Positions 24,733-33,521 are shown, counted from the stretch's first letter. The stretch is 64,000 nucleotides of DNA from Nitrospinaceae bacterium (GCA_029261555.1 JAJDBB010000122.1:1-64000); one strand, 5' to 3'. Translations and numbers: made by a program. The notes: a model not told the origin generated them from the sequence alone.

Positions 24733-27051
24733 ATGGCTTTTGACAAAACAAAATTCATCGCCCGCTTCATCGAAGAGGCGCAGGAACATATCGAGGTTCT
24801 CAACGAAGGCCTGGTCAAGCTGGAAAACGAGCCGGGCGATACGGAGACCGTGAACCAGATTTTCCGTTCCGCGCACACGATCAAAGGTTCTTCAAAAATT
24901 TTGAACCTGAAAGAGATCAACCAGGTGGCGCATAAACTGGAAGACGCCCTGGACGCCCTTCGGGATAACAAGATTCAGCAAAGTTCCGAATTGTTCGACC
25001 TGATATTCAAGGCCGTGGACATAATTGCGGACATGGTGGGCAAAACTCTGGAGAGCGAAACGCTGGACGTCGACACGACGGAAATCTGTCAAAAACTTTC
25101 CGAGGCGGCCCAGGGAGGCGCAGCCGCAGCCGTTCAGGAAGCCGCGCCTGTGTCGGCGGAACCGCCGCCTCTGGCGCCCGAACCTCCGCCGGTCGCTGCA
25201 ACGCCGCCGGAAACCAAACCCCCACCCGTAGCCGCTCCCGCGCCTGTTTTGGCGGAACCTCCGCCCGTCGCCAAAGAAACCCAAACCCCGGCCCCGGCCA
25301 AAACGGCGCCAATCGCTAAAAAGACAAAATCCCGCACTGCCGAAACCGTGCGCATCAGCACCGCCAAGCTGGACGAAACCGTGAAGCTGATGGGCGAGAT
25401 CGTCTCCAATCACATCCGCATGAAACAAAACCTGGTCGACATCGACGAGATCGGCAAATTGTCGAAAAAATTTCTCGACCAGTTTCAAAGCGTCTCCAAC
25501 GACCCAGCGGGCTTTACCAACGGCAAGCGCGCCGGCGTTTTAGAAACGGCGCATGCCGTCCAGTCCAAGTTGCGCGACCTGTCCGCCAACACAAAGGACG
25601 TGTTGAATTTTCAAACCCTACTGACCGACGACCTCAGGGAAAAAGTTCTCAAAATGAGGATGCTTCCTCTGTCCACCGCTACCGACGCCTTTTCCCGCCT
25701 CGTGCGCGACCTGGCGTCTTCCTGCAACAAGAAAATTCATTTCACCGTCGAAGGCGCCGAGACCGAGTTGGATAAAAAAATCATCGAGAAAATCGGCGAC
25801 CCCCTGCTCCACATGATCCGCAACAGCCTCGATCATGGGATTGAATCGCCCGAAGAGCGAGTCAAAGCCGGAAAACCGGAAACCGGCGAGTTGCAACTGA
25901 TCGCCGGTTACGAAGGCGGGTCCGTGCTCATCCAGTTGAAGGACGACGGCGCGGGAGTCGCCGTCGATAAAGTGAAGGAAAAAGCCTTGCGCAAGGGCTT
26001 GTTCGACGAGGAGACCCTGAACCGGATGTCGAAATCCGAAATCGTCAATTTAATTTTTCGCGCCGGATTCAGCACCGCGCCCATCATCACCGACCTTTCC
26101 GGACGAGGCGTGGGCATGGACGTGGTCAAAGACAACATTGTCATGCAACTCAAAGGCTCGGTACAGATCGAAACCGAGGAAGGCAAGGGAACGTCGTTTT
26201 TCATCCGACTGCCGCTCACCCTCGCTGTCATGCGTGTCCTGCTGGTCGAGGTCTCGGATTTCGTTTGCGCCCTGCCGCTCAACTCCGTCCGCGAGATCAT
26301 AAAAATCGATTCGTCGGAAATCATCGAAGTCGTCAACAAGCGCGCCATCAGCCTGCGCGACCAGATCATCCCCGTCGTGCATCTCGACCGCACCATCGAC
26401 TTGCCCGACTACAGGCAGAGCGACCCGAAGGAACTGGTCGTCGTCCTCGTCGCCATGGGCAGCGAACACCTGGGACTGATCGTGGACTCCATCGTCAGCG
26501 AGGAAGACATGGAGATCAAATCCATGCCCTCGCACATGAAAAACAACGAACTGGTTTCCGGCGTCACGCTCTCCGGCAAGAACAATATCGTTCTGGTCCT
26601 GCACGTTCCCCAACTTTTTTCCCTGGCCAAGGCCGGGCAAGAAGCCAGACACCTGGAAGACGCCGAAGAAGAAGAGGAAGTCAAACGCCTGCGCATTCTG
26701 GTCGTGGACGATTCCATCAGCACGCGGGAGATTGAGAAAAGCATTCTCGAGTCCTACGGTTACGAAGTAGAAACCGCCAGGGACGGCGCCGATGGTTTGG
26801 AAAAAGCCCGGAAAACCCAATACGACCTGGTGGTGACGGATATCGAAATGCCGCGCATGAACGGGTTTGAATTGACCCAGCGCCTGCGCGGGGAGGAATC
26901 CTACAAACTGACGCCCATCATCATCGTCAGTTCCCTGGACAAGGACGCGGACAAACACCGAGGCATGGAAGTCGGCGCCGACGCCTATATCATTAAAGGC
27001 GCGTTCGACCAAACCAACCTGCTCGACACGATCCAGACCCTGACTCATTAA
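24733..27051 (+). CDS. cheA: Hybrid histidine kinase CheA with C-terminal receiver
   Basis: Domains in order over 772 aa: HPt 1-110 with His48 in RSAHTIKGSSK; Pro/Ala-rich linker 130-195 replacing a P2 domain; dimerisation 205-320; ATPase 320-495 with N-box HMIRNSLDHG (Asn364), KDDGAG and SGRGVGMDVV; CheW-like P5 domain 500-635; acidic linker EDAEEEEEE; and receiver 653-770 with Asp703 in VVTDIEMP. The fused receiver can act as phosphate sink or feedback. Likely phosphotransfer targets are its own receiver, CheB and the receiver of the next gene, an adenylate cyclase. Confidence 0.95.
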   Translation: MAFDKTKFIARFIEEAQEHIEVLNEGLVKLENEPGDTETVNQIFRSAHTIKGSSKILNLKEINQVAHKLEDALDALRDNKIQQSSELFDLIFKAVDIIADMVGKTLESETLDVDTTEICQKLSEAAQGGAAAAVQEAAPVSAEPPPLAPEPPPVAATPPETKPPPVAAPAPVLAEPPPVAKETQTPAPAKTAPIAKKTKSRTAETVRISTAKLDETVKLMGEIVSNHIRMKQNLVDIDEIGKLSKKFLDQFQSVSNDPAGFTNGKRAGVLETAHAVQSKLRDLSANTKDVLNFQTLLTDDLREKVLKMRMLPLSTATDAFSRLVRDLASSCNKKIHFTVEGAETELDKKIIEKIGDPLLHMIRNSLDHGIESPEERVKAGKPETGELQLIAGYEGGSVLIQLKDDGAGVAVDKVKEKALRKGLFDEETLNRMSKSEIVNLIFRAGFSTAPIITDLSGRGVGMDVVKDNIVMQLKGSVQIETEEGKGTSFFIRLPLTLAVMRVLLVEVSDFVCALPLNSVREIIKIDSSEIIEVVNKRAISLRDQIIPVVHLDRTIDLPDYRQSDPKELVVVLVAMGSEHLGLIVDSIVSEEDMEIKSMPSHMKNNELVSGVTLSGKNNIVLVLHVPQLFSLAKAGQEARHLEDAEEEEEVKRLRILVVDDSISTREIEKSILESYGYEVETARDGADGLEKARKTQYDLVVTDIEMPRMNGFELTQRLRGEESYKLTPIIIVSSLDKDADKHRGMEVGADAYIIKGAFDQTNLLDTIQTLTH

Positions 27052-27111
27052 CATATCCTTCCGGCTGGCAAATCTGGCAATCTGCCGCCGCATTAAGGAG
27101 ATCGACGCGCT

Positions 27112-29355
27112 ATGGAACCCGCAAAAATTCTGGTGGTGGACGACGACCCACTGACGCGAGACCTGCTGACGGAAATTCTGCGGGACGAAAACAGGCAAGT
27201 GGAATCCGCCGAAAACGGACGCCTTGCCCTGGACGCGCTGGAGAAAAATTCCTTCGACCTTGTCGTCTCCGATCTTCACATGCCCGAGATGGGCGGGCTG
27301 GAGTTGATCAAAGCCCTGCGCGTGGAAAAGGGTTCCGATATTCCCGTCATCGTGCTTTCCGCCAACGACGAAGTGCGGGTCGCGCTGGACGCCATCCAGT
27401 CCGGCGCCACCGATTACCTCATCAAGGACGAAAATATCCAGGAGACGGTATTCCTCGCGGTAGACAAGGCGTTGGAAAAAGCGCGCCTGCAAAAACAAAA
27501 CCGCGACCTGAAAAACGACGTCACCAAAAAAGACATGGAGATGGAAGGCGCGCTCGGAGCCATGACGGAGATCAGCATCGCCATCTCCAGCGAGAAAGAT
27601 TTTCAAAACCTTCTGCGCTCCATCATCATTCACAGCCGCACGCTGACCAACGCCGACGCGGGCACGCTGTATTTGAAAGAAGGCGACCGCCTGGCGTTCC
27701 AGATTTTTCAAAACGATACTTTGGGCGTGGACCTGGGAAGCCGCACCGGAAAAGAAATCTCCAGTCCTCCCGTGGAGATTTGCGAATCCAACGTATCCGG
27801 GTTTGCCGCTATCAAACGCACGATGGTCAACGTTCCGGACGTATATCATTCGGACCTGTTCGACTTCGGCGGCCCCAAGCGCTACGACGAGCTGAACGGC
27901 TACCGTTCCGTGTCCATGCTGGTCGCCCCCATGATCAACCGCTACAATGAAGTCGTGGGCGTGATCCAGCTGATCAACGCCAAAGACCCGGCCACGCGGG
28001 CGGTGGTTTCCTTTTCTGCCTTCGATGAAAAGCTGATCAAGTCCGTGGCCTCGTTGGCCGCCATCGCCGTCACCAACCTGAAGTTCAAGGAAAAGTCCGA
28101 ACAGCTTCTGAACGAAGTCCTCGACGTCAAAAACTACAACGAAAACGTTTTGCAAAGTCTGACCAACGGAGTCTTCGCCCTGGACAAGGAAAAGCGCATC
28201 ACCCTGTGCAACGCCGCCGCCCTGCGCATCCTGAACGTCAAATCCGAAGACCTGGTCCAGCGCTCCGCCGAGGAATGTTTTGCGGAAAACAACGGATGGC
28301 TGTTGGTTTATATCCAGACCGCGATGGAGACCGGCGAGCCGATCGAATTGATGGACGCGGAACTCAAACTGGACGGGGACGCCGTCGTTCCGGTCAACCT
28401 GACCGTCGCGCCGGTGACCAATTTACAAAAGGAGATGATCGGCTCCCTCGTGGTGTTCGAGGACGTCACGCAGGAAAAGCGCATCAAGGGAACCCTGTCG
28501 CGTTATATGACCGAAGAAGTGGCGGAGAAATTATTGGAGTCCGGCGGCGACGTCCTGGGCGGGCAAATCCAGGAGGCGTCCATTTTATTTTCCGACATTC
28601 GCGGATTCACCTCGTTCACGGAAACGCTGGGCGCGAATGAAACCGTCGTCCTGCTGAACGAATACCTTTCCGCGATGATCGACGTGGTTTTCATGAACCA
28701 CGGCATCCTCGACAAATTCATCGGCGACGCCATCCTCGCCGTCTTCGGCGCGCCGTTTCAAACCGGCGACGATCCGGACAACGCCGTGACGGCCGCCGTC
28801 GATATGATGATCGCTCTTCGCGAATTTAACTTGAAGCGTCGGGCGGAAAACAAGATGCCAATCGATATCGGCGTCGGCGTCAACACCGACGAAGTCCTCT
28901 CCGGCAACATCGGGTCGGAAAAGCGCATGGAGTATACCTGCATCGGCGACGGCGTGAATCTGGCGTCGCGCCTGGAAGGCGTCAACAAACTTTTCGGGAC
29001 CAATATTTTGATCACCGAAAATACCCGCGCCAAACTGAAAAGAGATTTCCACACCCGGGAAATGGATTTCATCCGCGTCAAGGGCAAGGAAAATCCCATC
29101 GCGATTTACGAGGTGTTGGATTTTTTCGACGACGCGGCGTTTCCCAACCGGTCCGAATGCGTGGAACTGTTCAACGAAGGAATTAAAAGTTATCGCGGAC
29201 AAAACTGGGACCCCGCAGAGAAATATTTTTCCGAAGTCTTGCGGCATCGCCCGCAAGACGCCGCGTCGCAGGTCTATCTCGACCGGCGCCGGCATTTCAA
29301 AGCCAACCCACCAGGAGACGACTGGGACGGCGTCTGGACCATGGAAAGCAAATAA
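27112..29355 (+). CDS. REC-GAF-PAS class III adenylate cyclase
   Basis: The 747-aa protein has a receiver (5-120, Asp54 in VVSDLHMPEMGG), a helix linker, GAF (about 163-325), PAS (about 340-455), class III cyclase (485-670) and a short helical C-terminus. Metal-binding aspartates are Asp495 (FSDIRGF) and Asp539 (GDAILAVFG). Lys535 in DKFIGDA and the MEYTCIGDGVNLASRLE segment favour ATP over GTP. The receiver makes it the natural output of CheA, giving a phosphorylation-controlled cAMP source. It starts 60 nt after cheA and is followed by a cAMP-binding protein. The stop directly abuts a repeat hairpin. Confidence 0.93.
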   Translation: MEPAKILVVDDDPLTRDLLTEILRDENRQVESAENGRLALDALEKNSFDLVVSDLHMPEMGGLELIKALRVEKGSDIPVIVLSANDEVRVALDAIQSGATDYLIKDENIQETVFLAVDKALEKARLQKQNRDLKNDVTKKDMEMEGALGAMTEISIAISSEKDFQNLLRSIIIHSRTLTNADAGTLYLKEGDRLAFQIFQNDTLGVDLGSRTGKEISSPPVEICESNVSGFAAIKRTMVNVPDVYHSDLFDFGGPKRYDELNGYRSVSMLVAPMINRYNEVVGVIQLINAKDPATRAVVSFSAFDEKLIKSVASLAAIAVTNLKFKEKSEQLLNEVLDVKNYNENVLQSLTNGVFALDKEKRITLCNAAALRILNVKSEDLVQRSAEECFAENNGWLLVYIQTAMETGEPIELMDAELKLDGDAVVPVNLTVAPVTNLQKEMIGSLVVFEDVTQEKRIKGTLSRYMTEEVAEKLLESGGDVLGGQIQEASILFSDIRGFTSFTETLGANETVVLLNEYLSAMIDVVFMNHGILDKFIGDAILAVFGAPFQTGDDPDNAVTAAVDMMIALREFNLKRRAENKMPIDIGVGVNTDEVLSGNIGSEKRMEYTCIGDGVNLASRLEGVNKLFGTNILITENTRAKLKRDFHTREMDFIRVKGKENPIAIYEVLDFFDDAAFPNRSECVELFNEGIKSYRGQNWDPAEKYFSEVLRHRPQDAASQVYLDRRRHFKANPPGDDWDGVWTMESK

Positions 29356-29626
29356 CCAGGCATGCGCCTGGGGGCATATGGTGTGACCTATTTGGGTAAC
29401 GCTAAGGGCTGGTGAACTTGGCGCCTCAATCCCTGCCTCACGGCGAGCGGCAGGCATGCGTCTGCCGGCGAGGCGCCGGAGCCAATGGGGCGCAACTTAT
29501 TTGTGTGACGTTAGTAGCTTCGGCGCGCTTGAATCTCGAATGTAATAGGGAGCGTTCGAAAGGTTCGCGTTTTATAGCTGAGAGAAAGTTTTCAAACGGT
29601 AACTACTGAGTCCAGCGTCACGTTGG
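29356..29626 (+). repeat. Compound repeat: short unit then long unit after the cyclase stop
   Basis: CCAGGCATGCGCCTGG (29356-29371) starts at the base after TAA. The core GCATATGGTGTGACC ... GGTAACGCTAAGGGCTGGTG follows and ends in hairpins around 29445-29479 (CACGGCGAGCGG, CCGGCGAGGCGCCGG). A 162-bp long-type unit runs from 29465 to the right hairpin CCAGCGTCACGTTGG (29612-29626), with GAGCGTTCGAAAGGTTCGCG and TTTTCAAACGGTAACTACTG in it. Confidence 0.65.
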
Positions 29627-29650
29627 CCGCCCGGATCATGAATAGTAAAT

Positions 29651-30100
29651 ATGTTCATGTATGGCGAAGTCGGAAATTGTAAAAAAATTTTGATTTTTGG
29701 GGAGTTTTATTTACAATCGGGAAAACTTTTAATCAGATTTTTCAGCTCTATGGAAAAAAAAGAATTCAGAAAGGGCAAGACCATTGTCCGCCAGGGAACC
29801 CACGGAACCAGCGCGTTTATCCTTGATAAAGGGACCGTTCAGGTTTGCCGGGTGGAAGACGACGGCACCAAAAAAGTGATTTCCATCTTGAAGGAAAAAG
29901 ATATTTTCGGGGAGATGGGACTCATCGCCGGTTGGCCGCGGACCGCCAGCGTCATCGCTATTGAGGATTGCGTGGTTTCCGTGTTGACCCGGGACGATTT
30001 CAAAAACCTGCCTCAGAACAACCCCGGGGTCAAGCGCATTTTGGGCATCATGAAGGACCGCCTTAAGCAAAACAACAAGCAGCCCGGCTGGTTGAAATAA
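29651..30100 (+). CDS. Single-domain cyclic nucleotide-binding protein
   Basis: The protein is 149 aa from ATG 29651, or 116 aa from ATG 29750 (MEKKEFRKGK). Both starts lack a clear ribosome binding site. The domain shows the CRP-type fold: FRKGKTIVRQGTHGTSAFIL, KGTVQV, and the phosphate-binding cassette IFGEMGLIAGWPRTASVIA with Glu88 and Arg97, which contact the ribose and phosphate of cAMP. No DNA-binding or catalytic domain follows, so it probably acts by protein-protein contact. Its position after the cyclase suggests it reads the cAMP made by that enzyme. Confidence 0.85.
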   Translation: MFMYGEVGNCKKILIFGEFYLQSGKLLIRFFSSMEKKEFRKGKTIVRQGTHGTSAFILDKGTVQVCRVEDDGTKKVISILKEKDIFGEMGLIAGWPRTASVIAIEDCVVSVLTRDDFKNLPQNNPGVKRILGIMKDRLKQNNKQPGWLK

Positions 30101-30107
30101 TCCCTCC

Positions 30108-31202
30108 TCACACCTGATCGGGCGTCATGGTTTTCACCGCCTTGATCTGCGCAAACACCCGCGTCCCCGTTTTTAATTTCAAACTCTCGAATGATTTTTT
30201 CGTGATCGTCGCCAGCAAGGGGCCGCCTGCGTCCAGCTTGACGTCCACTTGATGACTGCCCGCCTCCCTCGGTCCCACTTCCACGACCGTCGCTTCCAAC
30301 ACGTTCAAAATGCTGTTGCGGCGATTTGGCGGATCGAGCGCCAGGCTCACGTCCTGCGACAGAATATGCAGACGCGCGGGATCGCCCACCGTCGCTTCGA
30401 GTTTGGGAACGAACAGGGCTTGGCCGCGATAGTCCAGGCGCGTCAGACAGTAGGCTGGATCGTGTTCCGCGACGCGGGTTTCCAAAACCGCGCCGACCAT
30501 AGCGGAGTCGAGATGACGCCGTAAGCCAAGATGCGAAAATACCTCTTCAGCCGGTCCTCGGGCGGCCACCCGCCCCGCCTCCATCACCACAAGAGTATCG
30601 ACCAGTTGCAATACCTCGTTCAGGGAATGGGTCACATAGACGATGGGAATTTTCAGTTCCTTGCGCAGGCGCTGCAGAAACGGCAGAATCTCGCGCTTGC
30701 GCGCCAGGTCCAGCGCCGACAAAGGCTCGTCCATGAGCAGAAGGCGCGGACTCCGTAGCAGAGCGCGGCCAATAGCGACGCGCTGTTTCTCTCCGCCGGA
30801 CAGGTTTTGAACGCGCCGCTCCAGCAGAGTCTCGATTCCTAAAATTTCAACGATCCGCTCCAGGGTCAAAATCCGGCGTTCTTCGGGAACGCGCGCCAGG
30901 CCGTAACACAAATTGGACTTCACGTTGAGGTGCGGGAACAGACGCGGCTCCTGGAACACCATCCCCACCGCCCTTTGTTCGACGGGTAAAAAAATTTGCG
31001 CGTCCTGCCACACCTCGCCGTCCAGGCGCATATGCCCGTCTGTCGCGCGTTCCAGCCCCGCCATGCAACGCAGTAACGTAGTCTTGCCGCAACCCGACGG
31101 ACCGAACACCACCGTCGCCCCCTCGCCCGGAAGGTCTAAAGAGACGTCCAATCCGAAGCCGGGATAGTCTAGCTTGAACCGCGCTGAAATCGCGTTAGTC
31201 AT
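30108..31202 (-). CDS. modC: Molybdate ABC transporter ATP-binding protein ModC
   Basis: The 364-aa protein has Walker A GPSGCGKTT, signature LSGGEKQRVAIGRAL, Walker B LLLMDEPLSALD and H-loop YVTHS. A C-terminal Mop/TOBE domain (about 295-355, NVLEATVVEVGP ... LLATITKKSFESLKL) binds molybdate and is typical of ModC. It energises molybdate (or tungstate) import with ModB and ModA. Its ATG overlaps the modB stop by 4 nt (ATGA), indicating translational coupling. Confidence 0.95.
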   Translation of the reverse strand: MTNAISARFKLDYPGFGLDVSLDLPGEGATVVFGPSGCGKTTLLRCMAGLERATDGHMRLDGEVWQDAQIFLPVEQRAVGMVFQEPRLFPHLNVKSNLCYGLARVPEERRILTLERIVEILGIETLLERRVQNLSGGEKQRVAIGRALLRSPRLLLMDEPLSALDLARKREILPFLQRLRKELKIPIVYVTHSLNEVLQLVDTLVVMEAGRVAARGPAEEVFSHLGLRRHLDSAMVGAVLETRVAEHDPAYCLTRLDYRGQALFVPKLEATVGDPARLHILSQDVSLALDPPNRRNSILNVLEATVVEVGPREAGSHQVDVKLDAGGPLLATITKKSFESLKLKTGTRVFAQIKAVKTMTPDQV

Positions 31203-31879
31203 ATACGAACTGGAAGGCGACGGTTGACCGTATAAACAAAGACCAACACTAGGAATGAAAATATTAAAAGTCCGGCCGACAACCAGTGCGCCGAAGCGAA
31301 ATCGAGGGTTTCCACGCGGTCATAAATATCGATGGAAACCACTTTGGTTTCTCCGGGGATGTTGCCGCCGACCATCAACACGACGCCAAACTCGCCCAAC
31401 GTGTGGGCAAAACCCAGCACGGCGGCGGTAATATAACCTCGCAGGGCCATGGGCGAGGCGACGGTAAAGAAGGCGTCCAGCCGCGAAGCGCCGAGCGTCC
31501 ACGCCGCCTCCAGCGGAGCCCGGCCCACGGTTTCAAAAGCGTTTTGCAGAGGCTGAACGACAAAGGGCAATGAATAAAGAGTGGACGCCAAAACCAATCC
31601 GCTAAAGGTGAACGACAGAGCCGACCCCGTGACCGCCTTGACTGGCCCGCCCAGCCAGCCGTTCGGACCGAACGCGATCAGCAAATAAAATCCCAAAACC
31701 GTGGGCGGCAGAACCAGAGGAAGAGCGACCAACGCTTCCGCGCAGGTGCGCCAGCGATTGCGGGTGTGCGCCAGCCACCAGGCCAGCGGCGTCCCCACGA
31801 TCAGCAGGAGGATCACCGTAGCCCCCGCGAGTTGCAGGGACAGCCAAATGGGACCGGTATCGATTTCAGAAAAGTTCAT
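31199..31879 (-). CDS. modB: Molybdate ABC transporter permease ModB
   Basis: The 226-aa inner-membrane protein has about five to six helices and the ABC permease EAA loop (ELAAWTLGASRLDAFFTVA-like segment at about 145-165). ALPLVLPPTVLGFYLLIAFG near residue 55 is characteristic of ModB/CysT-type permeases. It forms the channel between ModA and ModC. The start has only a weak ribosome binding site. About 170 bp of repeat-bearing DNA separate it from modA upstream. Confidence 0.95.
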   Translation of the reverse strand: MNFSEIDTGPIWLSLQLAGATVILLLIVGTPLAWWLAHTRNRWRTCAEALVALPLVLPPTVLGFYLLIAFGPNGWLGGPVKAVTGSALSFTFSGLVLASTLYSLPFVVQPLQNAFETVGRAPLEAAWTLGASRLDAFFTVASPMALRGYITAAVLGFAHTLGEFGVVLMVGGNIPGETKVVSIDIYDRVETLDFASAHWLSAGLLIFSFLVLVFVYTVNRRLPVRI

Positions 31880-31918
31880 TTTGATTAACCGTGATAGCCT
31901 TTCGGCGGGCGCACATTA

Positions 31919-31997
31919 CGTCATTGCGAGGAGCGAAGCGACGAAGCAATCCAACGCTTCTGGATCGCCGCGCTCCTTGCAGTCGCTCGCGATGACG
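31919..31997. repeat. Inverted-repeat element of the GTCATTGCGAGGAGCGAAG type
   Basis: CGTCATTGCGAGGAGCGAAG with CGACGAAGCAATCC (31919-31952) is matched by an inverted arm (about 31962-31997, GGATCGCCGCGCTCCTTGCA then GTCGCTCGCGATGACG). This is a different family from the modular hairpin repeat; the same phrase is common as an intergenic repeat in many bacteria. A half copy fused to another common repeat lies at 37017-37085. Confidence 0.7.
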
Positions 31998-32050
31998 GGT
32001 CTTGCGTCATTACGAAGAGTCCTTCCCCAGCCATCGGCGCTTGATTTTGT

Positions 32051-32827
32051 TTATCCGCCTCCAGGCGCTTGCCTGGCATAACCCAGTTCGCGAATTATTT
32101 TTTTTGCCGCCTCGCCGCGAAGAAATTCTAAAAACGCTTTCGCCGCCGGGTTGGCCTTGCCGTGCGTTAGCAACACGGCGTCCTGCGCAATCGGTTCGTG
32201 AAGCGACGCGGGGACTTCCCAATGGCTACCTTTTTTTTTATACGTCAACACTTGCGACAGCGCGACGAACCCCAACTCCGCGTTTTCCGTGGCCACAAAA
32301 TGAAACGCCTGCGCCACGTTTTCTCCCCGCACTACCTTGCCGCCCAGCCTCTCCCACAATTTGAGCGACCGCAAGGTCTGTTCCGCCGCCAGGCCATAGG
32401 GCGCGGTTTTTGGATTGGCCAGCGCCAGGCGCTGGAATTTTTCCGACTTCAACGCCGCGCGTCCGTCTCCGTTAATTCGTTTCGGGTCGGCGCTCCACAA
32501 AGCCAGGCGGCCCAGGGCGTAGGTGAACCGGCTTCCGGCAACGGCGTCGCCGCGCCCTTCCAGCAGGCGCGGGCGATGGGAGTCCGCGGCGAGCAAAACG
32601 TCGAAGGGCGCGCCGTGGATCGTTTGCGCGTACAGCTTGCCCGTGGAACCGGAAATGATCTTCACTTTATGGGGCAATTGTTTTTCGGATTGAGATTCGA
32701 ACCTAGCGACGAGTCGTCTCGCCGGTTCGAGGAAGTTTGCCGCCACGGCCAAATTGGCTTCGCCCGCAAAAGTTTCCGGAACGAAAGCGACCCAGAACAA
32801 GGCGGCGACGCAAATAATTTTTTTCAT
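32051..32827 (-). CDS. modA: Molybdate ABC transporter substrate-binding protein ModA
   Basis: The 258-aa protein has a signal peptide (MKKIICVAALFWVAFVPETFA). The mature protein starts with LAVAANFLEPARRL and contains SGSTGKLYAQ, the oxyanion-binding serine region, then APFDVLLAADSHRP and LANPKTAPYGLAAEQ, all ModA hallmarks. It binds periplasmic molybdate or tungstate. GGAG precedes ATG 32827; the in-frame TTG at 32833 is less likely. The last residues ARQAPGGG are encoded by a repeat hairpin (CCAGGCAAGCGCCTGG, 32076-32061), so the natural C-terminus was replaced or extended by repeat DNA. A ModE-like operator lies upstream. Confidence 0.95.
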   Translation of the reverse strand: MKKIICVAALFWVAFVPETFAGEANLAVAANFLEPARRLVARFESQSEKQLPHKVKIISGSTGKLYAQTIHGAPFDVLLAADSHRPRLLEGRGDAVAGSRFTYALGRLALWSADPKRINGDGRAALKSEKFQRLALANPKTAPYGLAAEQTLRSLKLWERLGGKVVRGENVAQAFHFVATENAELGFVALSQVLTYKKKGSHWEVPASLHEPIAQDAVLLTHGKANPAAKAFLEFLRGEAAKKIIRELGYARQAPGGG

Positions 32828-32854
32828 TCTCAACGGCTCCGATTTAAATCGCGT

Positions 32855-32884
32855 TATCGTTATATATCATAATATATAACGATA
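32855..32884. promoter_or_regulatory. ModE-type operator upstream of modA
   Basis: A perfect inverted repeat with 13-bp arms, TATCGTTATATAT and ATATATAACGATA, separated by CATA, lies 28 nt before the modA start. It closely matches the known ModE box (CGTTATATA half sites). ModE-molybdate represses mod transport genes when molybdate is sufficient, so this is a likely repressor site over the modA promoter. Confidence 0.85.
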
Positions 32885-32959
32885 TGCAAAGGGAAAATTG
32901 AAGCGTTCCGCAAATAATTCGATTGAAAAGCGAGCGGCGTCTAGCTACCATATTTCACC

Positions 32960-33202
32960 ATGGAGAAAAATTTTGAACCTTTAAAAACGCGATTGCGGAC
33001 CATTGCCGACCGGCTGGACGAAGACGAGCAGGCTTACTTTCGCCCGCTGATAGAAAATTTTACCGGCAACACCTCCGAGTTTCAGCGCATCATGCGGGAT
33101 CTCGGAAAGTTTGGCGGCAAGATCGGCGAAGGCTCGGCGTTCGCCATTTACCGCGAGGTCCAGCATCTGTTCGACGACGCCAACCGGGAAGCGCGGTCGT
33201 GA
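32960..33202 (+). CDS. Small hypothetical protein, 80 aa
   Basis: I do not recognise the family. The protein is charged and helical (MEKNFEPLKTRLRTIADRL, DEDEQAYFRPLIENF) with a Gly-rich C-terminal third (DLGKFGGKIGEGSAFAIYRE). There is no signal peptide. Its stop overlaps the GTG start of the acylphosphatase gene by 4 nt (GTGA), so the two are translationally coupled. It is divergent from modA. Confidence 0.65.
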   Translation: MEKNFEPLKTRLRTIADRLDEDEQAYFRPLIENFTGNTSEFQRIMRDLGKFGGKIGEGSAFAIYREVQHLFDDANREARS

Positions 33203-33480
33203 CGGACGGAGTTTTTGCGGCGGTCCTGAAAATAAACGGACGCGTGCAGGGCGTCTATTATCGCGCGAGCGCGCAGGAGGAAGCGCGCGAATTGAACCTC
33301 AAGGGCTGGGCGAAAAATCTCGCCGACGGGTCGGTGGAAGTTTACGTCGAAGGGAACAAAACCCACATCGAGGAAATGATCGAGTGGTGCGGAGCCGGGC
33401 CGCCCGCCGCCAAAGTCGAGCGCGTCAACGTGGACTGGGTGGAACCCGAAAACTGCGCCTCGTTCGATATCGCTCACTGA
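33199..33480 (+). CDS. acyP: Acylphosphatase
   Basis: The 93-aa protein has the acylphosphatase motifs INGRVQGVYYRA (catalytic Arg in the phosphate loop) and GWAKNLADGSVEVYVEG (catalytic Asn). The family hydrolyses carboxyl-phosphate bonds of acyl phosphates such as acetyl- or carbamoyl-phosphate in the cytosol. Length is normal for the family (about 90-100 aa). The start is GTG at 33199, overlapping the previous stop. Confidence 0.92.
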   Translation: MTDGVFAAVLKINGRVQGVYYRASAQEEARELNLKGWAKNLADGSVEVYVEGNKTHIEEMIEWCGAGPPAAKVERVNVDWVEPENCASFDIAH

Positions 33481-33521
33481 ACCGCGACTCTACCTCTCTA
33501 CTTACTACCTACTCCTTCGCC

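Noticed and set aside
26050-28155. A 701-codon open frame on the minus strand across cheA and the cyclase
   Set aside because: It is antisense to two clearly coding genes with strong domain matches, has a His/Val/Asp-rich composition typical of shadow frames in GC-rich DNA, and has no domain of its own.
32820-32960. Molybdenum cofactor riboswitch before modA
   Set aside because: The leader is short and its only strong feature is the ModE-type inverted repeat; no complex conserved RNA fold is visible.
33111-33521. N-terminal extension of the ABC ATPase frame
   Set aside because: It overlaps two other genes (80-aa protein and acylphosphatase) out of frame and the ATPase homology begins exactly at GTG 33522.
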